A DNA stretch of 5,210 nucleotides from Pseudomonadota bacterium (GTDB taxonomy: Bacteria; Pseudomonadota; Gammaproteobacteria; Competibacterales; Competibacteraceae), in the NCBI GenBank assembly GCA_018262135.1, contig JAGTSD010000150.1:1-5210 (forward strand), given 5' to 3'. The notes beneath the pieces are model-generated. The model was not told where the DNA came from. It did not search any database and worked only from the letters and a program-made list of their open reading frames with translations. This document shows positions 1 through 5,210 of this stretch, piece by piece (the first letter of the stretch is position 1; each line of letters opens with the position of its first letter). Made by a program: the position numbers and the translations under genes.

Positions 1-577
1 TGCGCAGGGCGTTGACGCCATCGGCGACGACCTTGAGCGCATCTATATCCAGCCCGGAGTCGGTTTCGTCCAGCACCGCGAAGTGCGGTTGCAGCACCGC
101 CATCTGAAATACTTCGTTGCGCTTCTTCTCACCGCCGGAGAAGCCTTCGTTGACGGAGCGCTTCAGCATGGATTCGTCCATCTTGACCAGTTCCATGCGC
201 TCGTGGACTAGTTCCCAGAAGTCCATCGCGTCCACCGGCGGCTCGCCGCGATACTTGCGGGTGGCGTTGACTGCCGCCTTGAGGAAATAGAGATTGGCGA
301 CGCCGGGGATTTCCACCGGATACTGGAACGCCAGGAACAGGCCTTCGCAGGCGCGGGTTTCCGGGTCCATCTCCAGCAGATTTTTACCGTCGAAACGGAT
401 TTCGCCCTCGGTGACGACATAGCCCTCGCGGCCGGCGATCACGTTCGCCAGCGTGCTCTTGCCGGAGCCGTTCGGCCCCATGATGGCGTGGACTTCGCCC
501 GGATGGACGACGAGGTCGATGCCGTTGAGAATTTCCCGGCCCTCGACCGTGACGTGCAAATTGCGGATTTCCAGCAT
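1..577 (-). CDS. sufC: SufC, Fe-S cluster assembly ATPase (partial, C-terminus off the left edge)
   Basis: Cytosolic ABC-type ATPase of the SufBCD scaffold complex, which uses ATP to drive conformational change during Fe-S cluster assembly; it is not a membrane transporter. The visible 192 residues show the Walker A loop GPNGSGKST (34-42), the SufC-typical stretch AFQYPVEIPGV (83-93), the ABC signature FSGGEKKR (146-153), Walker B with the catalytic Glu in VLDETDSGLD (168-177; D170, E171), and DIDALKVVADGVNALR at the cut. E. coli SufC is about 248 residues, so roughly 55 residues including the H-loop His are missing beyond position 1. The ATG at 577 gives MLEIRNLHV, the usual SufC beginning, with an AGGA 10 nt upstream (588-591). 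It follows sufB by 33 nt in the same operon; sufD and sufS would be expected next, outside the window. Identification is firm from the motifs and context. Confidence 0.97.
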   Translation of the reverse strand, partial: MLEIRNLHVTVEGREILNGIDLVVHPGEVHAIMGPNGSGKSTLANVIAGREGYVVTEGEIRFDGKNLLEMDPETRACEGLFLAFQYPVEIPGVANLYFLKAAVNATRKYRGEPPVDAMDFWELVHERMELVKMDESMLKRSVNEGFSGGEKKRNEVFQMAVLQPHFAVLDETDSGLDIDALKVVADGVNALR

Positions 578-610
578 TTTCTCAATATCCTGAATTAGTT
601 GGCTTTACCT

Positions 611-2059
<1,449 letters not shown>

Positions 2060-2090
2060 GGGACGGGATTCCTGTGGCGGAATGGACGGC

Positions 2091-2567
2091 TCAGACGAGG
2101 GAGCTGGTGGCGTTGATGGCCATGACCCGGTGCGGCGCATGGAAGCGTACCGGTCGGGGCGGATCGGGACGGCTCATCTCCAGCAGACTGATGCTTTGCA
2201 GCGCGGCGTAAATGGCCTGGTTGATGCGCGGCCAGTGACCGCTGACCTCGCAATGTTCCAGGCGCGAACAGCCGTCGTGGTTTTCTCCGCTACACTCGGT
2301 AATGGCCAGGGGGCCTTCCAGCGCGCCGATGATATCGGCGGCGGAAATTTCCGCCGGCAGCCGCGCCAGACTGTAACCACCCTGCACGCCGCGCTGCGAG
2401 ATCAGCAGACCGGCCCGCGCCAGCGCCTTCAGGATCTTGCTGACCATCGGTAGCGGCAATCGGCGCTGCTGGGCCAGAGCGGCAGCGCTGCGCGGTTGGC
2501 CCTCGGCCTGAGCCAGGCAGGTCATCAACAAGATGCCGTAATCGGCTTCCCGGGTGATGCGAATCAT
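2091..2567 (-). CDS. Rrf2/IscR-family transcriptional regulator of the SUF operon
   Basis: A 158-residue Rrf2-family DNA-binding protein, most like the proteobacterial SUF-system regulator subfamily that precedes sufB. The N-terminal winged helix (about 1-70) begins [15 protein letters not shown] and contains the family hallmark [12 protein letters not shown] (58-69; G63, G64 and Y65 in the wing). A cysteine cluster, C92-x7-C100-x5-C106, follows in the segment [14 protein letters not shown] (99-112) and probably binds an Fe-S cluster as in IscR, where the spacing is C-x5-C-x5-C. The last 26 residues or so are rich in Pro and Arg and look unstructured. The ATG at 2567 has GGAG 5 nt upstream (2573-2576). 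As first gene of the operon it probably autoregulates through the inverted repeat at 2608-2628. It is not the DeoR-like cyanobacterial SufR. Family assignment is secure; cluster type and exact regulon are inferred. Confidence 0.93.
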   Translation of the reverse strand: MIRITREADYGILLMTCLAQAEGQPRSAAALAQQRRLPLPMVSKILKALARAGLLISQRGVQGGYSLARLPAEISAADIIGALEGPLAITECSGENHDGCSRLEHCEVSGHWPRINQAIYAALQSISLLEMSRPDPPRPVRFHAPHRVMAINATSSLV

Positions 2568-2605
2568 GGACGCTCCGCGTGATGAGTTTAATCGGTACCG
2601 GATTA

Positions 2606-2633
2606 GTACTATTTATGAATAGAATAGTTCCAA
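2606..2633 (-). promoter_or_regulatory. Putative sigma-70-type promoter of the suf operon
   Basis: On the minus strand, TTGGAA (2628-2633) is followed after 16 nt by TAGTAC (2606-2611). The -35 is reasonable and the -10 is weak. Transcription would begin near 2599, giving a leader of about 32 nt before the regulator ATG at 2567. Other hexamers in the patch, such as TACTAA (2603-2608) with 19-nt spacing, are nearly as likely, so the exact promoter is uncertain. The location is the only sensible one for the operon. Confidence 0.4.
2608..2628. promoter_or_regulatory. Candidate operator of the Rrf2-type SUF regulator
   Basis: A perfect inverted repeat ACTATT-N9-AATAGT, 21 bp overall, lies in an AT-rich patch inside otherwise GC-rich DNA, about 40 nt upstream of the regulator start. 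Rrf2 proteins bind as dimers to dyads of this size, and the repeat lies between the proposed -35 and -10 of the suf promoter. Assignment to the adjacent regulator is inference from position and geometry; the sequence is not a clean match to the E. coli IscR type 1 or type 2 sites as I remember them. Confidence 0.55.
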
Positions 2634-2942
2634 ACGCGGCGGTTGCCAAGAGGGAAACCGTGGTTCGACGCGCTTGCTGCCGGCTGGCCCGAATGATGGA
2701 GCGACAGATTACCGGGTTGCGTCTCGATGCTGTCCCCTGCCCCGCCCATTCCCAGTAAGAGAGAAAGCGAATCGTGTTACGGTAATGATGTCCATACACC
2801 AGCGATCATGCCAGCCATACTCGAGTCAGTGAGCCGGGTTGGCGCTGGCGTCGTGATCCAGGACCTCGATATTGCACGACAGCAGATAGAAATGACCCGT
2901 TGTCAGCAAGGCCGCTCCGAACCGCAAAGGCAAAGCTTAATA

Positions 2943-2975
2943 CCGTTCTCCCGGTCCAAACCGGGTTTCTCACGG
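2943..2975 (+). promoter_or_regulatory. Leader hairpin immediately before the rsmI ribosome binding site
   Basis: CCCGGT (2950-2955) and ACCGGG (2960-2965) form a perfect 6-bp GC-rich stem around a CCAA loop. A second short pairing, CCGT (2943-2946) with ACGG (2972-2975), could extend it across an internal loop and would cover the first two G of the Shine-Dalgarno GGAGG (2974-2978). The tail TTTCTC is too weak to make this a confident terminator. A role in modulating rsmI translation is a guess; the base pairing itself is plain in the sequence. Confidence 0.35.
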
Positions 2976-2983
2976 AGGCACTG

Positions 2984-3829
2984 ATGACCCTCGAATCCGG
3001 CGCGCTGTACGTGGTGGCTACCCCCATCGGCAATCTGGAGGATATCAGCGCCCGCGCCCTGCGGGTCTTGCGGGAAGTCAACTGCATCGCGGCGGAAGAT
3101 ACCCGCCACACCGGGCAACTACTGCGACATTTTGGCATCGAGAAGCCGCTGCTGTCGTTGCACGAACACAATGAATGGGACCGGCTGGAATCCATCGTCG
3201 CCCGGCTGCGGGAGGGCCAAACCATGGCACTGGTGTCGGATGCGGGCACGCCGTTGATCAGCGACCCCGGTTTTCCGCTGGTGCGCGAACTGCGCCGGCA
3301 GGGGTTGAAGGTCATCCCGGTACCGGGGCCAAGCAGTCTGCTGGCAACATTGTCGGTCGCTGGCCTGCCGACCGACCGTTTCGTATTCGAGGGCTTTCTA
3401 CCCGCCAAGGCTGCCGCCCGTCGGGACCGGTTGCACGCGCTGGCGCGGGAGGAACGCACTCTGGTATTCCTGGAAGCCAGCCACCGGATTGCGGAAATGC
3501 TGGCCGACCTGGCGGCGACGTTCGGCGGCGAACGGCCAGCGGTCGTCGCCCGCGAACTGACCAAGCGATTCGAGGAGGTTCACGGCGCGACTTTGAGCGA
3601 ACTGGTGGTTTGGCTGGACGGCGATCCCAATCGGCAAAAGGGCGAATTCGTGTTGGCGACCCAGGGTGCGCCGGCGGTCGCGGACGAGGTGGACACGCCC
3701 GACCATCGGCGCCTGCTGGCGGCGCTGCTGGATGAATTGCCGATGGGCCGGGCGGTGGCAGTGGCGGTCAAGGCGACCGGACTGAAACGCAAGGCGTTGT
3801 ACGAACTGGCGCTGCACCTGAGCGGTTAA
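2984..3829 (+). CDS. rsmI: RsmI, 16S rRNA (cytidine1402-2'-O)-methyltransferase
   Basis: SAM-dependent enzyme that 2'-O-methylates C1402 in the decoding centre of 16S rRNA; its partner RsmH adds the N4-methyl group to the same base. The 281-residue product matches the family length (E. coli 286). It belongs to the tetrapyrrole-methylase fold: LYVVATPIGNLEDIS at the N-terminus (8-22), AAEDTRHTGQLL (36-47), LVSDAGTPLISDPGFPLV (83-100), VIPVPGPSSLLATLSVAGLP (110-129), FEGFLPAK (135-142) and EASHRI (164-169), then a C-terminal region ending KRKALYELALHLSG. The ATG at 2984 gives the conserved start and has a strong GGAGG 5 nt upstream (2974-2978); the open frame reaches back to 2900 but that extension is unconserved. 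The gene is divergent from suf and is followed directly by rnpB. Confidence is high. Confidence 0.97.
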   Translation: MTLESGALYVVATPIGNLEDISARALRVLREVNCIAAEDTRHTGQLLRHFGIEKPLLSLHEHNEWDRLESIVARLREGQTMALVSDAGTPLISDPGFPLVRELRRQGLKVIPVPGPSSLLATLSVAGLPTDRFVFEGFLPAKAAARRDRLHALAREERTLVFLEASHRIAEMLADLAATFGGERPAVVARELTKRFEEVHGATLSELVVWLDGDPNRQKGEFVLATQGAPAVADEVDTPDHRRLLAALLDELPMGRAVAVAVKATGLKRKALYELALHLSG

Positions 3830-3843
3830 TGACAGCCCACGCC

Positions 3844-3872
3844 TTGCCAGCCATCGCCAAGTCGTGGACACT
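3844..3872 (+). promoter_or_regulatory. Putative rnpB promoter
   Basis: TTGCCA (3844-3849) and GACACT (3867-3872) are separated by 17 nt and lie 7 nt upstream of the predicted RNA 5' end at 3880. The -35 matches the sigma-70 consensus at five of six bases; the -10 at three of six. An alternative -10, TACATA (3872-3877), is too close to the predicted 5' end. The site begins only 14 nt after the rsmI stop. Confidence 0.45.
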
Positions 3873-3879
3873 ACATAAC

Positions 3880-4232
3880 GGGAACCGGCTGGACGGTCGC
3901 TGTGCTGTATTGCGGCATGGAGGAAAGTCCGGGCTCCACAGGACAGGGCGCCAGGTAACACCTGGGCGGCGCAAGCCGACGGAAAGCGCCACAGAAAATA
4001 CACCGCCTACGTTCGCAAGAACCGGCAAGGGTGAAAAGGTGCGGTAAGAGCGCACCGCGCGGCTGGCAACAGGCGCGGCAGGGCAAGCCCCGCCCGGAGC
4101 AAGACCAAATAGAGGAGCGCTGACGTGTGGTCCGCACGGCTCCTGGGTAGGTCGCTACAGGCGTCTGGCGACAGGCGCCGCAGAGGAATGACCGTCCTCG
4201 ACAGAACCCGGCTTACAGGCCGGTTCCCTTTT
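3880..4232 (+). ncRNA. rnpB: RNase P RNA (type A), catalytic subunit of RNase P
   Basis: Ribozyme that removes the 5' leader of precursor tRNAs, acting with the RnpA protein. The universally conserved 5' core GAGGAAAGTCCGGGCTCC is at 3920-3937 and its P4 partner ACAGAACCCGGCTTA at 4201-4215. P1 is formed by GGGAACCGGC (3880-3889) with GCCGGTTCCC (4219-4228), which sets both ends. Also visible are the hairpin GGTGCG/CGCACC (4038-4043, 4051-4056), P15 GCGG/CCGC (4075-4078, 4090-4093), the GGAGCAAGACCAAATAG block (4096-4112), and P18 GGCGTCTG/CAGGCGCC with a GCGA tetraloop (4160-4179). At about 350 nt it is a little shorter than E. coli's 377, partly because the P3 arm is short (about 3900-3919). 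The L15 loop reads GGC where E. coli has GGU. It lies between rsmI and mraZ, on the same strand as both. Exact ends are inferred from P1. Confidence 0.97.
4205..4232 (+). terminator. Possible rnpB intrinsic terminator overlapping P1/P4 3' strands
   Basis: AACCCGGC (4205-4212) can pair with GCCGGTT (4219-4225), with one bulged C and a 6-nt loop TTACAG, followed by CCCTTTT. This resembles an intrinsic terminator but uses bases that also build P4 and P1 in the mature ribozyme. A second weak candidate is TCCC/GGGA (4246-4257) followed 9 nt later by eight T (4267-4274). Which one stops transcription cannot be decided by eye. Confidence 0.35.
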
Positions 4233-4357
4233 CCCCGCCTTCATGTCCCGAATGGGAGTTTGTAAGTTTTTTTTAGCAACATCCGTAATTTCCGTGAACG
4301 CCTTGGTCCGCGCTGTCCATATCATGCCCCATTTTAGTGACTCAGTTGAACATCCTG

Positions 4358-4404
4358 TTTTTTAAAATCAATAACACTTTGTATATAAAGTAATTTTTTA
4401 AAAT
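4358..4404. repeat. Direct repeat of an AT-rich 11-mer
   Basis: TTTTTTAAAAT occurs at 4358-4368 and again at 4394-4404, 36 bp apart, flanking the palindrome at 4376-4391. In such AT-rich sequence an 11-mer repeat could be chance. A 36-bp offset is about 3.4 helical turns, so the two copies would not face the same side of the DNA. Confidence 0.4.
4376..4391. repeat. Near-perfect 16-bp palindrome upstream of the mra promoter
   Basis: ACTTT (4376-4380) and AAAGT (4387-4391) are inverted around GTATAT; 14 of the 16 positions are self-complementary. It is centred about 40 bp upstream of the mra -35. It has the size of a dimeric regulator site, but no regulator can be named and AT-rich context raises the chance of coincidence. 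Confidence 0.35.
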
Positions 4405-4422
4405 TTTATTCCTTTGATTTTC

Positions 4423-4452
4423 TTGACAGCGACCGGTTTATCTACCTATAGT
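4423..4452 (+). promoter_or_regulatory. mra (division and cell-wall cluster) promoter
   Basis: A perfect -35 TTGACA (4423-4428) is followed after 18 nt by TATAGT (4447-4452), five of six consensus bases. Transcription should start near 4459, within the first MraZ repeat. It drives mraZ, rsmH and presumably the downstream ftsL-ftsI-mur genes, as known for E. coli. Confidence 0.8.
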
Positions 4453-4454
4453 TG

Positions 4455-4480
4455 AGTGGTGAAAAGTGGGAGAAAGTGGG
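4455..4480 (+). promoter_or_regulatory. MraZ operator (mra box): three AGTGG repeats at 10-bp period
   Basis: AGTGG occurs at 4455-4459, 4465-4469 and 4475-4479; the last two share the longer AAAGTGGG (4463-4470, 4473-4480). Direct repeats of about five bases with G-runs, each separated by five bases, are the known binding site of MraZ, which represses its own promoter. The array starts 3 bp after the -10 and covers the predicted transcription start, consistent with repression by promoter occlusion. Confidence 0.85.
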
Positions 4481-4516
4481 GCAACAGGATCAGCCGGCGC
4501 ATCAAGAGACGCAGCA

Positions 4517-4969
4517 TTGTTCCGGGGGATTAATCCGTTATCGTTGGATGGCAAGGGCAGGCTGGCGGTGCCAGCCAAGTACCGCCAACCATTACTGGAA
4601 GCAGCCGGTGGCCAGTTGGTCCTGACCGTCGACCGTGACCGCTGCCTGTTGCTTTATCCACTGCCGGTCTGGGAAGACGTCGAGCGCCAACTCATCCACC
4701 TTTCCAGCACCAACTCGCGTGCTCGCGCTTTGAAACGGTTGTTGCTGGGACACGCCGAGGAATGCACCCTGGACGCCAGTGGCCGGATTCTGTTGCCGGC
4801 ACCGTTGCGGGAATTCGCCCATCTGGAAAAGCGGGTCGTGCTGGTGGGACAGGGCAACAAATTCGAGATCTGGAACGAGCAGGCCTGGAATGACTGGCGC
4901 GAGGCACTGCTGGCCGGCAGGGATGACGACGGTGAGCCGTTGCCCGAACTGGATGCGCTGGCGTTCTAG
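4517..4969 (+). CDS. mraZ: MraZ, transcriptional regulator of the mra/dcw cluster
   Basis: Ring-forming DNA-binding protein with two tandem SpoVT/AbrB-like domains; it represses the mra promoter upstream. With the TTG at 4517 as start the product is 150 residues, matching E. coli (152) and beginning [19 protein letters not shown] as the family does. Each domain carries the DxxxR motif: D11-R15 and D86-R90. Other family blocks are LLLYPLP (44-50), [11 protein letters not shown] (73-83) and [13 protein letters not shown] (109-121). An in-frame GTG at 4466 would give 167 residues, but it lies within the MraZ operator and adds an unconserved Gly/Ala/Ser leader. AAGAGA (4504-4509), 7 nt before the TTG, is only a weak Shine-Dalgarno, so the start is likely rather than certain. 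Autoregulation is expected from the adjacent operator. rsmH follows after 2 nt. Confidence 0.95.
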   Translation: MFRGINPLSLDGKGRLAVPAKYRQPLLEAAGGQLVLTVDRDRCLLLYPLPVWEDVERQLIHLSSTNSRARALKRLLLGHAEECTLDASGRILLPAPLREFAHLEKRVVLVGQGNKFEIWNEQAWNDWREALLAGRDDDGEPLPELDALAF

Positions 4970-4971
4970 CC

Positions 4972-5210
4972 ATGACGGATTCGGCGGCGCTGCCGCATCA
5001 ACCGGTTCTGTTGGCCGAGGTTCTGGCCGGCCTGAACCTGCGGCCAGAAGGTTGTTACCTGGACGCCACCTTCGGCCGGGGCGGTCATGCGGCGGAAATT
5101 CTGGCGGCGCTCGGGCCAGAAGGCCGATTGCTGGCCCTGGACCGCGATCCGGCGGCGGAACGCTGCGCGCTGGACCGGTTTGGCGGGGATTCCCGCTTTA
5201 CGTTCGCGCG
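4972..5210 (+). CDS. rsmH: RsmH, 16S rRNA (cytosine1402-N4)-methyltransferase (partial, C-terminus off the right edge)
   Basis: SAM-dependent methyltransferase (formerly MraW) that N4-methylates C1402 of 16S rRNA, the same base targeted by RsmI. The 79 visible residues show the N-terminal [19 protein letters not shown] (9-27), the SAM-binding motif [12 protein letters not shown] (30-40) and LLALDRDP (53-60). About 230 further residues of the usual 310 or so lie beyond position 5210. The ATG at 4972 is 2 nt after the mraZ stop TAG, with no clear Shine-Dalgarno in front, which suggests translational coupling to mraZ. This is the standard second position in the mra cluster; ftsL and ftsI are expected next. 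Identification is firm. Confidence 0.96.
   Translation, partial: MTDSAALPHQPVLLAEVLAGLNLRPEGCYLDATFGRGGHAAEILAALGPEGRLLALDRDPAAERCALDRFGGDSRFTFA

Larger units (their letters stand above)
2568..2983. other. Divergent intergenic region between the SUF regulator and rsmI
   Basis: A 416-nt stretch without a convincing gene. The left 70 nt hold the suf ribosome binding site, promoter and operator candidates. The central part (about 2640-2930) is of ordinary GC content with no clear promoter, repeat or RNA fold that I can recognise. A plus-strand open frame of 85 codons (2727-2984) has no good ribosome binding site and no recognisable domain. Its stop TGA overlaps the rsmI ATG by one base, which could be chance. 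The right end contains the rsmI leader hairpin and its Shine-Dalgarno. An rsmI promoter must lie here but cannot be fixed; TTGTCA at 2900-2905 is a possible -35 without a good -10. Confidence 0.6.
4233..4422. other. AT-rich spacer between rnpB and the mra promoter
   Basis: About 190 nt without coding potential. The right part (about 4355-4422) is strikingly AT-rich compared with the flanking genes and has runs of T and A just upstream of the mra -35, as expected for an UP-element-like region or bent DNA. It contains a repeated 11-mer and a near-palindrome listed separately. No second promoter or small RNA is evident. Confidence 0.6.

Noticed and set aside
2060..2140. N-terminal extension of sufB to the ATG at 2140
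   Set aside because: The extra 27 residues are Pro/Ser-rich, unlike any SufB, and would overlap the regulator gene; the ATG at 2059 has AGGA at a workable distance.
2900..2983. N-terminal extension of rsmI to the ATG at 2900
   Set aside because: It would place the leader hairpin and the strong GGAGG inside the gene, and the family starts at the residues encoded from 2984.
2806..3564. 252-codon minus-strand open frame opposite rsmI
   Set aside because: Length is tempting, but it is antisense to a fully conserved rsmI, rich in Ser/Arg as expected for a shadow frame, and matches no family I recognise.
3829..4047. 72-codon plus-strand open frame overlapping the rsmI stop
   Set aside because: Most of it lies within the RNase P RNA, whose conserved core explains the sequence.
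4246..4274. TCCC/GGGA hairpin followed by eight T as the rnpB terminator
   Set aside because: The stem is only 4 bp and the T run begins 9 nt after it, too far for a standard intrinsic terminator; kept only as an alternative in the terminator entry.

Overview
This window looks like a piece of the chromosome of a GC-rich (roughly 60 %) gammaproteobacterium. Three things suggest this. The RNase P RNA is type A and closely resembles that of E. coli. The order rsmI - rnpB - mraZ - rsmH is, from memory, typical of gammaproteobacteria such as pseudomonads. The SUF locus starts with an Rrf2-type regulator followed by sufB and sufC, an order I associate with non-enteric gammaproteobacteria. The species cannot be named from this sequence. 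I see no insertion sequence, phage gene, CRISPR array or tRNA.

Left block (1-2640, minus strand): a SUF iron-sulphur cluster assembly operon read right to left. It comprises an Rrf2/IscR-like regulator (2091-2567), sufB (611-2059) and sufC (start at 577, running off the left edge). The gaps are 31 and 33 nt, so this is almost certainly one transcript. Upstream of the regulator lies a short AT-rich patch with an inverted repeat ACTATT-N9-AATAGT (2608-2628), embedded in a plausible promoter. This is a good candidate for the operator through which the regulator senses Fe-S status and controls its own operon.

Middle (2568-2983): a 416-nt divergent intergenic region with no convincing gene. Its left end holds the suf control region. 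Its right end holds a strong hairpin just before the rsmI ribosome binding site.

Right block (2984-5210, plus strand): rsmI (16S rRNA C1402 2'-O-methyltransferase), rnpB (catalytic RNA of RNase P, about 353 nt, with a promoter directly after the rsmI stop), then an AT-rich spacer of about 190 nt leading to the start of the division and cell-wall (mra/dcw) cluster. That cluster begins with a strong sigma-70-type promoter (TTGACA-N18-TATAGT) followed by three AGTGG repeats at an exact 10-bp period, which is the MraZ operator. mraZ follows, most likely starting at a TTG codon at 4517, and then rsmH (16S rRNA m4C1402 methyltransferase), cut off by the right edge. RsmI and RsmH modify the same nucleotide, C1402 of 16S rRNA, and here they sit about 1.1 kb apart around rnpB.

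No clearly new biological system is visible. The points most worth a second look are the GGC in place of the usual GGU in the tRNA-CCA-binding loop of RNase P RNA, the MraZ operator overlapping the predicted transcription start together with the non-ATG start of mraZ, the suf operator candidate, and the hairpins next to the rsmI ribosome binding site and at the 3' end of rnpB.
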